Assembly (NCBI GenBank): GCA_036788835.1
Contig: DAIQMR010000007.1
Span: forward strand, 1 to 64,000
Direction: 5' to 3'
From: JALCSJ01 sp036788835
GTDB lineage: Bacteria; Bacillota; Negativicutes; Acidaminococcales; Acidaminococcaceae
Length of the DNA: 64,000 nt
Of the stretch, positions 41,936 through 49,721 are shown in pieces. Every line of letters begins with the position of its first letter. Position 1 is the first letter of the stretch. The notes under the pieces were generated by a model. The model saw only the letters and a program-made list of their open reading frames with translations. It was not told the origin of the DNA and made no database searches. The translations under genes were made by a program, and so were the position numbers.

Positions 41936-42373
41936 ATGGGGATTAGGGAATCCGGGCCTCAGGAAGCAGGGGTACTAGGGCAGCTATGGCTGACCAGTAC
42001 TGCTGCATCACATGATTTTTTGCCTAAAACCTATTGGCAGAAGAAACTGCCGTCCATAGAGAAACAATATTTAAAACAGGGCCGGACCTTTGTTTACGAA
42101 GAAGCGGGAAGGCTTCTGGGCTTTGTGACCTTTCTTAAGCCGGGCTTTATAGGCGGTCTTTTTGTGAGAGAAAGCAACCAGCGACAGGGTATCGGCACAG
42201 AGCTTTTAAACTACGCCAAGGCCATGTACCCTGAACTGGAGCTTGATGTCTATGCCAAAAATCACGAGGCCCTGGATTTCTACGCCAAGGCGGGTTTTAG
42301 GCCCATGCTGCTCCGCCGGGGAGCAGAAACCGGGGAAGACAGTATGCGAATGAGGTGGGAAAGTGAAAGATAA
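41936..42373 (+). CDS. GNAT-family N-acetyltransferase
   Basis: A 145-residue acetyltransferase. The acetyl-CoA loop is ESNQRQGIGTELLNYAK and the C-terminal strand-helix has LDVYAKNHEALDFYAKAGF, as in YjaB/RimI-like enzymes. The substrate is unknown. TAAGGAGGA precedes the start; it overlaps the next gene by 11 bases. Confidence 0.88.
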   Translation: MGIRESGPQEAGVLGQLWLTSTAASHDFLPKTYWQKKLPSIEKQYLKQGRTFVYEEAGRLLGFVTFLKPGFIGGLFVRESNQRQGIGTELLNYAKAMYPELELDVYAKNHEALDFYAKAGFRPMLLRRGAETGEDSMRMRWESER

Positions 42374-43136
42374 TTTACAAGGCAAGCGGGCCCTTATTAG
42401 CGGGGGCACATCTGGGATTGGCCTGGCTACAGCCAAAGAGCTGATTAACAAGGGAGCCCGGGTTATAATTGTAGGCCGTGACGGGGCCAAGGGTCAGCAG
42501 GCGGTGCACCAGCTGGGGCCTTTAGCTATCTTTGTCCGGGCAGATTTGAGTACGGCCCAAGGGTGTCACAGTGTGGCTGAGGCCGTAGCCGGTCTTACAG
42601 GCGCCGCTAAAGCCCCAGGTAATCCGGGGCAGGGGCAACTGGACTTTCTAGTTAATTGTGCCGGCACCTATGAAGAAGCAAGTATCGGGCAAATAACGGA
42701 AGAAGCTTATGAAAGAGTGCTGAACAATAACTTGAAAAGCACCATATTTTTGACTCAGAGCCTAGTGTCTCACTTAAGGGAAGGGGCGGCTATTGTAAAT
42801 ATAGCTTCTGATGCGGGTATTTCCGGGAACTACGGCTGTAGTCTTTACAGCGCCGCCAAAGGTGCCGTGGTGGCCTTTACCCGGTCCCTGGCTTTGGATT
42901 TGGCACCGCAGGTCAGAGTGAACTGCGTATGTCCCGGAGACGTAGATACGCCTTTAGTGGCAAAGCAATTGGCGGCCGGTAACTATACTAAAGAGGAAAT
43001 GGCGGCAGTTTATCCTCTGGGGCGCATCGCCACAGCGGAAGAAATTGCCGCGGTAATCTGTTTTGTCTTGTCACCGGCCAATAGTTTCATGACCGGGGCC
43101 ATAATTCCCGTGGACGGGGGTTTAACGGCAAAGTGA
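42363..43136 (+). CDS. Short-chain dehydrogenase/reductase (SDR), FabG-like
   Basis: A 257-residue SDR with GTG start. The NAD(P) motif is SGGTSGIGLATA, followed by RADLST, NCAGTY, a serine in VNIASDAGISG, and the YSAAK catalytic pair. NCVCPGDVDTPLVAKQL and the FMTGAIIPVDGG end are classic. An insertion rich in G, A and P near residues 75-92 is unusual. Fatty-acid synthesis is not implied by the context; the substrate is unknown. Confidence 0.88.
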   Translation: MKDNLQGKRALISGGTSGIGLATAKELINKGARVIIVGRDGAKGQQAVHQLGPLAIFVRADLSTAQGCHSVAEAVAGLTGAAKAPGNPGQGQLDFLVNCAGTYEEASIGQITEEAYERVLNNNLKSTIFLTQSLVSHLREGAAIVNIASDAGISGNYGCSLYSAAKGAVVAFTRSLALDLAPQVRVNCVCPGDVDTPLVAKQLAAGNYTKEEMAAVYPLGRIATAEEIAAVICFVLSPANSFMTGAIIPVDGGLTAK

Positions 43137-43238
43137 CATAGTCCCACTACCTTAGAAATGGGGGTATTCCCGACAATGTTTAAATAAAACAAGGGGTTTT
43201 GCCATCAGCATAATTTTACTTAAAAAAAAGAAAACTGT

Positions 43239-43266
43239 TTGCTAAAAAGAAGAAAAATAGTATAAT
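43239..43266 (+). promoter_or_regulatory. Promoter of the beta-barrel gene
   Basis: TTGCTA (43239-43244) and TATAAT (43261-43266), 16 bases apart, in a very A-rich spacer. Confidence 0.75.
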
Positions 43267-43300
43267 TAGAACATGAAGTATTTTCAGGAGGTTGAAAACA

Positions 43301-43909
43301 ATGAAAAAAATAATTTTAGGCACATTAGTTGCCGGATTACTGGTATCATCCGTAGGTTTTGCATCACCATTATCTAAAATTGAAGCAGGGAAAGGCAAAA
43401 TTGATGCATCTTTGTCTTTTGGTTCCGGATTAAAAGGCGAAGCTAATGACCTCAGTCGGGATTTGAATGGCAAAACAAGATATCGTTTGGGAGCAACCTA
43501 TGGGTTAAGCGATAAATTGGCCGTGGATTATTTGTACGCCGCTCACGCCGGGGACTATGATTCTTCTGTGCAGTCCCATCAGGTAAATTTGCTATATCAA
43601 TTAAATCCCAATGTTGGGGTTTTCGGTGGCTATGTTCATAATAGAGGCGAAATTAATAACTACAGCAACTCTACCAACGGCTACCAGGTTGGAGCTCTCG
43701 GCAGATTGGCTCTCAATGATAAAACCAGCGCCTGGGCTAAATTTGGCATAGGCAATACCATTACTCAATATGAAGTGGGTGTTGGTTATGAGCTGACCAA
43801 AGATTGGGAAGCAAATCTGTTCTACAATGATACGAAGTATAGGGATTTCGATAGAGATCTTTCCTTCAAAACCCACAGCATTAATTTGGGTGCTACCTAC
43901 AAGTTCTAA
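43301..43909 (+). CDS. Small outer membrane beta-barrel protein
   Basis: A 202-residue exported protein: signal peptide MKKIILGTLVAGLLVSSVGFA, then repeating amphipathic strands (KTRYRLGATYGLSDKLAVDYLY, SHQVNLLYQLNPNVGVFGGYV, ITQYEVGVGYELTKDWEANLFY) ending THSINLGATYKF with a terminal aromatic, a feature of outer-membrane barrels. It resembles the barrel part of the OmpA-family protein at 37.4 kb without its peptidoglycan domain. The ATG at 43301 with AGGAGG about 9 bases upstream is chosen over a TTG. A terminator follows. Confidence 0.82.
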   Translation: MKKIILGTLVAGLLVSSVGFASPLSKIEAGKGKIDASLSFGSGLKGEANDLSRDLNGKTRYRLGATYGLSDKLAVDYLYAAHAGDYDSSVQSHQVNLLYQLNPNVGVFGGYVHNRGEINNYSNSTNGYQVGALGRLALNDKTSAWAKFGIGNTITQYEVGVGYELTKDWEANLFYNDTKYRDFDRDLSFKTHSINLGATYKF

Positions 43910-43927
43910 ACTAGATAAAGGCAAATT

Positions 43928-43956
43928 AAAAACGCTGCTGAAAAAGCAGCGTTTTT
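43928..43956 (+). terminator. Terminator of the beta-barrel gene
   Basis: AAAAACGCTGC and GCAGCGTTTTT form a perfect stem with the T run in its 3' arm. Some readthrough into the next gene, 19 bases on, is likely. Confidence 0.85.
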
Positions 43957-43974
43957 GTTAGAGGACAGGAATAG

Positions 43975-44652
43975 ATGAAAAAGATATTAAGTGTATGTTT
44001 GGGTATTATTTTGGCGGCCGGGCTCAGCACCGGAGTCTATGCTGCCCAAGAAGAGAGCTCCATAGACAGTATTTCCACAGGAGTGGCAGATACAGGGGAA
44101 ACCAAATTCGGCAAGGCTAAAGGAAACATCAAGGCCTCTACAGCCAGCTATTCTGTGGCAGTGCTGCCCTATGTGGATGCTTCCGGACTGGAAGGACGCA
44201 GCAGGGAAATGGCCGTTAACGCCGTCAAAGGTGCCCTAAAAACCAAATATCCCGGCAAGGGAAAGGTGAAAATAGCCAGCGCCCAATTGGTGGACAAGGC
44301 CATGAAAGCCTATCCCCTAGAGAATACAGATACACCGGTTTTAAATGAATTGGTTACCCTGGGCCAGGCCATGGGAGTGGATCGGGTCATCTATATTAAT
44401 ATGTTGCCCGTTCGTCAGAAAGAAACCGGGTTTATGGTTATCGCCGGGTCTCAAACCTATTCGGCAGTTGTCTCTATGAAGCTCAAGTGCGTGGATGTTG
44501 CCGCAAAAAAATATTTGTTTAACCAAACTGTAGAAGATATTGGTTCTTCCTCATCCATTAATTTTTGGAAAATCGGCCAGCCCAGCAGGGCAAAAGCTGT
44601 TAAGCGCGGTGCCAGCAACTGTATGCGGGATTTTCTGACAGCCTTTGAATGA
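43975..44652 (+). CDS. Exported protein of unknown function, CsgG/TolB-N-like
   Basis: A 225-residue protein with signal peptide MKKILSVCLGIILAAGLSTGVYA. There is no lipobox, so it is probably periplasmic. The core SVAVLPYVDASGLEGRSREMAV, KIASAQLVDKAMKAY, LVTLGQAMGVDRVIYINML and VSMKLKCVDVAAKKYLFNQ has the strand-helix order of the CsgG/LpoB/TolB-N type fold, found in envelope-associated proteins. This is fold-level reading, not a family assignment. It follows the beta-barrel gene. Confidence 0.65.
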   Translation: MKKILSVCLGIILAAGLSTGVYAAQEESSIDSISTGVADTGETKFGKAKGNIKASTASYSVAVLPYVDASGLEGRSREMAVNAVKGALKTKYPGKGKVKIASAQLVDKAMKAYPLENTDTPVLNELVTLGQAMGVDRVIYINMLPVRQKETGFMVIAGSQTYSAVVSMKLKCVDVAAKKYLFNQTVEDIGSSSSINFWKIGQPSRAKAVKRGASNCMRDFLTAFE

Positions 44653-44680
44653 CGGCAAGGGGACGGCTTTCTTTTGTCAC

Positions 44681-44727
44681 AACAAAAATAGACACTATAA
44701 ACCAATTAAGGTTTGTATAGTGTCTAT
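44681..44727 (-). terminator. Hairpin terminator after rrf2, possibly bidirectional
   Basis: ATAGACACTATA and its complement (44688-44699, 44716-44727) enclose an ACC/GGT inner stem. On the minus strand TTTTTGTT follows, ending the Rrf2 gene; the plus gene also ends just upstream. Confidence 0.8.
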
Positions 44728-44746
44728 TCTAATTTTCCTTTACCTT

Positions 44747-45169
44747 TTATTTCATCATCGTTCTTTGCCGGTTAATCAAGTCGGCTAAAGTAGTATTGTC
44801 CACTACTTTGTCCACGGCATCCTGAATCTCTTTCCAGAGAACCAGGGTAACACAATTAGCCGCCCGGGTACAGTTCATATGACTGTTTTCCAGACAACTG
44901 ACCGGGGCCAGAGACCCTTCCATAACCCGCAGAACTTCTCCTACGGTAATGTCTTTGGGGTCCTTGGAAAGCTTGTACCCTCCTTGCGCGCCACGGGCGC
45001 TTTGGACAAAATGGGCCTTATTTAATCTGGTAATAATTTGTTCTAAATATTTTTCCGAAATATCCTGTCGTTGAGAAACGCTTTTAATAGTAGTAAAGGT
45101 AGTTGGATCGCTGGTGGCTAAGTCTAGCATCAAACGTAAGGCATAACGTCCTTTGGTAGAAATTTTCAC
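44747..45169 (-). CDS. Rrf2-family transcriptional regulator (IscR-like, with Fe-S cysteines)
   Basis: A 140-residue regulator starting MKISTKGRYALRLMLDLA, with winged-helix segment DISEKYLEQIITRLNKAHFVQSARGAQGGYKLS and ITVGEVLRVMEGSL. The dimer region has three cysteines, CLENSHMNC then CTRAANC (CX7CX5C), close to IscR's cluster ligands, so a 2Fe-2S cluster is likely. GTG at 45169 is chosen; a TTG 13 codons upstream would add an unusual leader. Usual partners iscS/iscU are not adjacent; targets are unknown. Confidence 0.88.
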   Translation of the reverse strand: MKISTKGRYALRLMLDLATSDPTTFTTIKSVSQRQDISEKYLEQIITRLNKAHFVQSARGAQGGYKLSKDPKDITVGEVLRVMEGSLAPVSCLENSHMNCTRAANCVTLVLWKEIQDAVDKVVDNTTLADLINRQRTMMK

Positions 45170-45264
45170 AATATCACAACTTTCTCTTTTGATTGAATTA
45201 CAAAGCAACTAGCTTTCCTACTATTTTACTATAAAATCGTCTTTATGAAAAGCAATAATTTTTA

Positions 45265-45293
45265 TTGACATTAACAAGTTAAAAACATAAACT
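45265..45293 (+). promoter_or_regulatory. Promoter of the ECF transporter operon
   Basis: TTGACA (45265-45270) and TAAACT (45288-45293), 17 bases apart. The leader to the first ATG would be about 185 bases. Confidence 0.7.
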
Positions 45294-45299
45294 CTTATG

Positions 45300-45485
45300 T
45301 ATACGATAAAAAAGGCAGATACCGCTTTGTTTTGTCGGCCGGTAAAATCTTTTGCGGCTTCACATGTAGCAAAAAGTATTCTCGGCCCTTTCCGCTGCGC
45401 TATGTCTGACCATATGTCGGGGAGCACTGAAAATGGTGTATTGACCGATTTTTTAGTGTTCACGTCGACCAAAAGGAGCTTGTTT
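45300..45485 (+). promoter_or_regulatory. Long leader of the ECF operon, with a MITE remnant at its 3' end
   Basis: No gene is credible here. The leader holds a GCCG/GCGGC hairpin, then at 45421-45467 a GGAGCACTGAAAA... and ...TTTTTTAGTGTTC inverted repeat whose two arms match the two ends of the MITE-like element at 29666-29857. It ends 12 bases before the AAAAGGAG ribosome site. I recognise no riboswitch, and no T-box TGGNACCGCG motif. Confidence 0.5.
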
Positions 45486-46052
45486 ATGGAGAAAGAACCG
45501 GTTTTAATTAATGTGCCAGCTGCCAAAGACAGCCACAGATGGGTAGCTGTTACAGCATTATTGTTAGCAATTGGCATAATTTTGCACACCATCAGTCCGA
45601 ATGTAGGCGGGGTAACACCGAACTGGACAATTGCCATGTATTCCATTACTATTTCCTTAACTAATCCCAGCTTCAGTCGTGCCCTGGGGATTGGCTTTGT
45701 AGCCGGGATGACCATAGTGCCTTCTTCTAAGTCCGCATTCCCACTGGGAAATATTGCCAGTGAGCTGGCCGGCGCTACTACTGCCTGTCTTTTGGTGAAA
45801 TTGTTTCTGGCAGCCCATTTGGACAAATTTAAATTCAAAGGTTTCTTTATTGGCGGCATTGCTACCATGGTCAGCGGGGGTTTGTTTACCTTTATCTTAA
45901 AATTAGTTCTTAATCTTCCCCTTAAAGTATGGATTACCGCCATGCTGCCCGTAGTTGCCCTTGTGGGTTTGGTAAACGGCATTGTGACTCAGGTCCTTTA
46001 CACTCCTGTAAGAAGATTGTTCTTTATGCAGGGAGGTAAAAAAGATGAGTGA
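45486..46052 (+). CDS. ECF transporter S component, TrpP-like
   Basis: A 188-residue membrane protein with about six helices, starting MEKEPVLINVPAAKDSHRWVA. LLLAIGIILHTISPNVGG, ALGIGFVAGMTIVPSSKSAFPLGNIASELAGA and VNGIVTQVLYTPVRRLFF resemble TrpP/substrate-binding S proteins, so tryptophan or a related compound is a guess. The frame is open 63 codons further upstream, but the ATG at 45486 has AAAAGGAG 7 bases before it and starts at the right domain edge. It leads a complete S-A-A'-T operon. Confidence 0.78.
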   Translation: MEKEPVLINVPAAKDSHRWVAVTALLLAIGIILHTISPNVGGVTPNWTIAMYSITISLTNPSFSRALGIGFVAGMTIVPSSKSAFPLGNIASELAGATTACLLVKLFLAAHLDKFKFKGFFIGGIATMVSGGLFTFILKLVLNLPLKVWITAMLPVVALVGLVNGIVTQVLYTPVRRLFFMQGGKKDE

Positions 46053-46908
46053 GGCTGTTATTAAATTCACGGATTTTTATTTTAAATATTTAGGCAGCGG
46101 CTTAGTTTTGCAAAATGTTAATCTTGCTATTCCCCAAGGTTCTTTTACGGTTATGGCAGGTCCCAGCGGCGCAGGGAAGACAACTCTGTGCAAAGCCATG
46201 CTGGGTATTGTGCCTTTCTACTATGGTGGCAGCTACTATGGTTCTATTGAAGTACTGGGTGAGAATATCCAAGGCAAAAGAGTATCTGATTTGGCCATGA
46301 GAGTAGGCCTGATGCTGGATGATTACGAAAGTCAGCTGGTTTCTCTCACGGCAGGGGAAGAGGTGGCTTTCAGTCTTTTGAATCATGGGTTTGATCCCAA
46401 AGAAGTGGAAACCAGAACCAAACGGGCTTTGGCAGATGTAGGACTGCCGGGCCGGGAGAACTATCAGCTGGACGAATTGTCCGGAGGCCAAAGGCAGAGA
46501 TTGCTGCTGGCTTCGGTACTGGCCGTTCATCCGGAAATATTGGTGCTGGATGAACCCGTTTCCGCCATGGATCCCGACGGAGCCAAGTCACTGTATGCTT
46601 TGCTCTATAAAATTTACCAAAAATATAATATGACGGTAGTTGTTGTGGAACACGATATTAATAACTTATTGTCCTATGCTACCCACATGGTTATTGTGGA
46701 CAAGGGCCGCATTGCTGCCCAAGGTCCTGTTATGGAAGCGGCAAGAACCACCTACGATAATCCGATTTTACGGGAAAATCTGCCCAGATTATGGCAGATA
46801 AAGTTTAATCTGGAACAACGGTTTAATATTCAACTGGGGGATTGGCGCAGCGAAGAAGAAGCTCAGCAGGAATTACAAGAAAAATTTCAGGGAGGGATGG
46901 GTAAATGA
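46045..46908 (+). CDS. ECF transporter ATPase, first subunit
   Basis: A 287-residue ABC ATPase: Walker A AGPSGAGKTTLC, signature LSGGQRQRLLLASVLA, Walker B ILVLDEPVSAMDP and H-loop VVVEHD. It is CbiO/EcfA1-like. It overlaps the S gene by 8 bases and the second ATPase by 4, so all four are one operon. Confidence 0.93.
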   Translation: MSEAVIKFTDFYFKYLGSGLVLQNVNLAIPQGSFTVMAGPSGAGKTTLCKAMLGIVPFYYGGSYYGSIEVLGENIQGKRVSDLAMRVGLMLDDYESQLVSLTAGEEVAFSLLNHGFDPKEVETRTKRALADVGLPGRENYQLDELSGGQRQRLLLASVLAVHPEILVLDEPVSAMDPDGAKSLYALLYKIYQKYNMTVVVVEHDINNLLSYATHMVIVDKGRIAAQGPVMEAARTTYDNPILRENLPRLWQIKFNLEQRFNIQLGDWRSEEEAQQELQEKFQGGMGK

Positions 46909-47711
46909 TAGAAGCACAAGAAGTTAATTTTGCCTATCGCCGTGGTGAGCCGGTGCTGCACGATATTAGCTGTTCCATTGCAGATGGGGAGAGCCTGGCT
47001 CTTTTGGGGCACAACGGCAGCGGTAAAACCACTCTTACCAGATTGTTTATGGCTTTGGATCATCCCAGAAGCGGGCAGGTCCTGGTGGACGGCAACAATA
47101 TTGAAAAGTGTGAGCCGGCGGATTTGGCTGATAAAATCGGCTATGTTTTCCAAAACCCGGATTTACAAATTCTGGAAGACACGGTTTTCGACGAAGTCGC
47201 CTATGGACTTAAAAACAAAGAACTTTCGGAAGAAAACATTCAACATCAGGTATCCGTGGCCCTGGAAGCCATGGGACTGTCAGAGCTGACGGATATTTAC
47301 CCCAGGAGCCTGTCCTTTGGACAAAAGCGCCGTCTGGGAGTAGCTGCGGCCCTGGCTCTCAATCCCCGGACTCTTATTCTGGACGAGATTACCAACGGTC
47401 AGGATGAGCAGGAAAAAGAAATGATGATGAATTACCTGAAAAAGTTAAATGAAGAAAAACATATTACTGTTATTCTTATTACTCACGATATGGAAATTGC
47501 CAGAAAGTATACCAAACGGTCTCTGGTTCTTTATAACGGGGACATGGTGTTTGACGGGGCTACGGAGCAGCTTTTCGATGGAATGAAAGACCTGACACCC
47601 TGGGGTCTGTCTCAGCCGCCTTTGGCCAAATTAGGCGCAGCCTTCGGGATTAAAGCCCTGAATACGGCGGATTTCTGCGACAGTCTGGCAATTAAGGAGG
47701 CGGCAAAATGA
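46905..47711 (+). CDS. ECF transporter ATPase, second subunit
   Basis: A 268-residue ABC ATPase: Walker A LGHNGSGKTTLTRL, Q-loop YVFQNPDLQILEDTVFDEVAYGLKN (typical of EcfA), signature SFGQKRRLGVAAALA, Walker B TLILDEITNG (a threonine-asparagine where DEPT is usual) and H-loop LITHD. It would dimerise with the other ATPase. The altered DEIT still keeps the catalytic glutamate. Confidence 0.93.
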   Translation: MIEAQEVNFAYRRGEPVLHDISCSIADGESLALLGHNGSGKTTLTRLFMALDHPRSGQVLVDGNNIEKCEPADLADKIGYVFQNPDLQILEDTVFDEVAYGLKNKELSEENIQHQVSVALEAMGLSELTDIYPRSLSFGQKRRLGVAAALALNPRTLILDEITNGQDEQEKEMMMNYLKKLNEEKHITVILITHDMEIARKYTKRSLVLYNGDMVFDGATEQLFDGMKDLTPWGLSQPPLAKLGAAFGIKALNTADFCDSLAIKEAAK

Positions 47712-48382
47712 GAATTACTGCTTTTACCCAACTAATTTTGGTCTTGGCTGTTACAGCCTGGGTATTTTTGCTTCCTGTTCCGGCGGTAGCCATGCTTCTG
47801 GCCTTGGAACTAGTGCTGCTCTTGTATATTAAGCATGATAGAATGACCATGGCGGCTATTGGTGCCTTGACAGTATTTACGGGAATGATGATAGTTCTTC
47901 AGTTACTCTTTGGTTCTTCTCTGTACATTTCTTTGACCGGTGGTTTGAGAATGTTCGTAATGACTACGGCTTTTTTGGACCTTTTGGCAGCTACAAAAAT
48001 TCAGGATATTGCTCAGGCTTTGGTGGAAAAGTTTCACATGCCCTGTGAATACGCCTTCATGCTGACCACGGCTCTGCGTTTCGTACCTGATTTTCTGGCA
48101 GACAGCGCTAATACCCTGGATGCCCAGTCCTGCCGTGGCTATTCCAATCGGGGCAATGTGCTGAAGCGTCTCTATGCCTATCTGGCAGTGGTAAAGCCGC
48201 TGGTGATGCGGGCCATAGCCAAATCCGATACTTTGGCTCTTTCTATGGAGCTGAAAGGCTTTGGGGCCAATACCTATAAGAATATGCAGCCGCAGGTTTT
48301 GAAAATAATGGATTACTTGGTGCTTTTACTGATACTTTTGCTTAGCACCTACCCATTCTGGCACAAATTAATAGTGAAATAA
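47708..48382 (+). CDS. ECF transporter T component
   Basis: A 224-residue membrane protein with about five helices. The coupling region contains DAQSCRGYSNRG (an A-R-G-like motif) and SMELKGFGANTYKNM, which bind the ATPases. It overlaps the second ATPase by 4 bases, and a terminator follows. Confidence 0.92.
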   Translation: MRITAFTQLILVLAVTAWVFLLPVPAVAMLLALELVLLLYIKHDRMTMAAIGALTVFTGMMIVLQLLFGSSLYISLTGGLRMFVMTTAFLDLLAATKIQDIAQALVEKFHMPCEYAFMLTTALRFVPDFLADSANTLDAQSCRGYSNRGNVLKRLYAYLAVVKPLVMRAIAKSDTLALSMELKGFGANTYKNMQPQVLKIMDYLVLLLILLLSTYPFWHKLIVK

Positions 48383-48386
48383 TAAT

Positions 48387-48427
48387 ATTGCACTGAACAC
48401 TTTGGAAAAAGGTTTAGTGCAATTTTT
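48387..48427 (+). terminator. Terminator of the ECF operon
   Basis: ATTGCACT (48387-48394) pairs with AGTGCAAT (48416-48423) with inner AC/GGT pairs, followed by TTTTT. Confidence 0.85.
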
Positions 48428-48487
48428 ATAAAAATGTGATATTTTTGTAAACAAAAACTAATTCTTCCTATAAATTGAAAAATATAG

Positions 48488-48520
48488 TATAATTATGGTG
48501 TATAATTTTATTATACACCA
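48488..48520 (+). promoter_or_regulatory. -10 element and 25-bp palindrome before murI and the ATPase operon
   Basis: TATAAT at 48488-48493 is followed directly by TGGTGTATAA (48496-48505), a 5-base loop and its exact complement TTATACACCA (48511-48520). The -35 is poor. A perfect repeat covering the expected start of transcription looks like an operator; it has no T run in the plus direction, so it is not a terminator there. Confidence 0.6.
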
Positions 48521-48574
48521 AAAAAATTTAGGATAAAAGGATTTGCATAAAAAATTTTTTGAAAGCTGGGTGGT

Positions 48575-49378
48575 ATGATGTTGACAAAAGAAATGTCTAT
48601 CGGTGTTTTAGATTCCGGCGTTGGCGGTTTGACTGTTCTTAAAGAACTTCGTCGGAAGCTGCCTAATGAAAACTTCATCTTTTTGGGAGATACGGCTCGG
48701 GCTCCCTATGGTGTGCGCAGCGAAAAAGAAATCCGTCAATTTGTGGAAGATATGCTGTGCTTTTTTGATACCCAAAATGTCAAGCTGGTAGTGTCCGCTT
48801 GCAATACCATTACCACCTTGGGCATGGACACTTTGCAAAAGGCCCATAAGTTCGGACTCATTGGTATGTCCAAGGGGGAAAAGCTAGTGATGGCTGCCAG
48901 CAAGAAGAAGAAAATCGGTTTATTTGCCACACAGTTCACAGTGAATTCTCACATGCATCAGAAGGCATATAACGCCATAGATGTCAGGGTACAGGTTTAC
49001 GGGGTGCCCTGCACGAAGTTCGTGCCTTTGGTAGAGGCTGCTAAGTTCGGTACACCGGAAATGTCCGCGGCTATTATGGAATACACGGATGAAGCCAAGA
49101 AAGACGGAGTAGATGTAGTTCTTCTGGGCTGTACCCATTTCCCGTTTTTGCAGAAGGAAATTCAAAAGGTCATGGGTCCCAATGTGACTGTCATTGACCC
49201 GGCGGCGGAAACGGCCACGGATGTAGAACATTATCTGATAGAAGAAGGCTTGTACAAAATGACAGGTACAGGCAGTACGGTGATTAATTTCACGGGAGAT
49301 ATGGAAAAGGGTAAGAAACTGGTTTCCTATGGCATGCCCGGTGAAACATTTGTTTTCAATAAAATAACCCTGGGGTAA
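48575..49378 (+). CDS. murI: Glutamate racemase
   Basis: A 267-residue enzyme: the N-terminal GVLDSGVGGLTVLKELRRKLP, FLGDTARAPYG, the first catalytic Cys in VVSACNTITTLG and the second in VLLGCTHFPFL. It supplies D-glutamate for peptidoglycan. It is 20-odd bases upstream of ntpF with no terminator between, so it may be cotranscribed with the ATPase operon. Confidence 0.95.
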   Translation: MMLTKEMSIGVLDSGVGGLTVLKELRRKLPNENFIFLGDTARAPYGVRSEKEIRQFVEDMLCFFDTQNVKLVVSACNTITTLGMDTLQKAHKFGLIGMSKGEKLVMAASKKKKIGLFATQFTVNSHMHQKAYNAIDVRVQVYGVPCTKFVPLVEAAKFGTPEMSAAIMEYTDEAKKDGVDVVLLGCTHFPFLQKEIQKVMGPNVTVIDPAAETATDVEHYLIEEGLYKMTGTGSTVINFTGDMEKGKKLVSYGMPGETFVFNKITLG

Positions 49379-49414
49379 AAGACATAAGATAATCTAGCAA
49401 AGGTGGTGATAAAA

Positions 49415-49720
49415 TTGTCAATGATTGAAGAAATTAAGGCAGCAGAAAAGGCGGCTGATGAATCACAACAATTGGCAACCCTGGAAGCCAGAAATTTATT
49501 AAGAGATGCAGAAGATAAGGCCCGGCAAGAAGCAGAGGCATTACTCGTGACTGCCAGAAACAAGGCCAAGGAAGCAGTAACAAAGGCAGAAACCACAGCG
49601 AAAACACAAGCTCAGGAGATTTTGACTAAACGGTCTGCGGAGGATGCGGCGCTGACGCAAGCCGCCGAGGGAAACATACCTCAGGCAGTAAAGTATATTC
49701 TAGAAAAGGTCGTGGTCTAA
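49415..49720 (+). CDS. ntpF: V/A-type ATPase peripheral-stalk subunit G/H (NtpF)
   Basis: A 101-residue, almost wholly helical coiled-coil protein rich in A, E, K and Q (MIEEIKAAEKAADESQQLATLEA...). Composition and place as the first gene of the ntp series match the stalk subunit that pairs with NtpE. The TTG at 49415 is preferred by the AGGTGGTGA spacing (6 bases); the next ATG at 49421 is also possible. Confidence 0.82.
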   Translation: MSMIEEIKAAEKAADESQQLATLEARNLLRDAEDKARQEAEALLVTARNKAKEAVTKAETTAKTQAQEILTKRSAEDAALTQAAEGNIPQAVKYILEKVVV

Positions 49721-49721
49721 A

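Noticed and set aside
45297..45485. N-terminal 63-codon extension of the ECF S component
   Set aside because: It precedes the best ribosome site and the first domain residues, and covers a repeat remnant, so it is taken as leader.
45300..45485. T-box or known riboswitch in the ECF leader
   Set aside because: No TGGNACCGCG T-box and no recognised aptamer core was found, so only an unassigned leader is reported.
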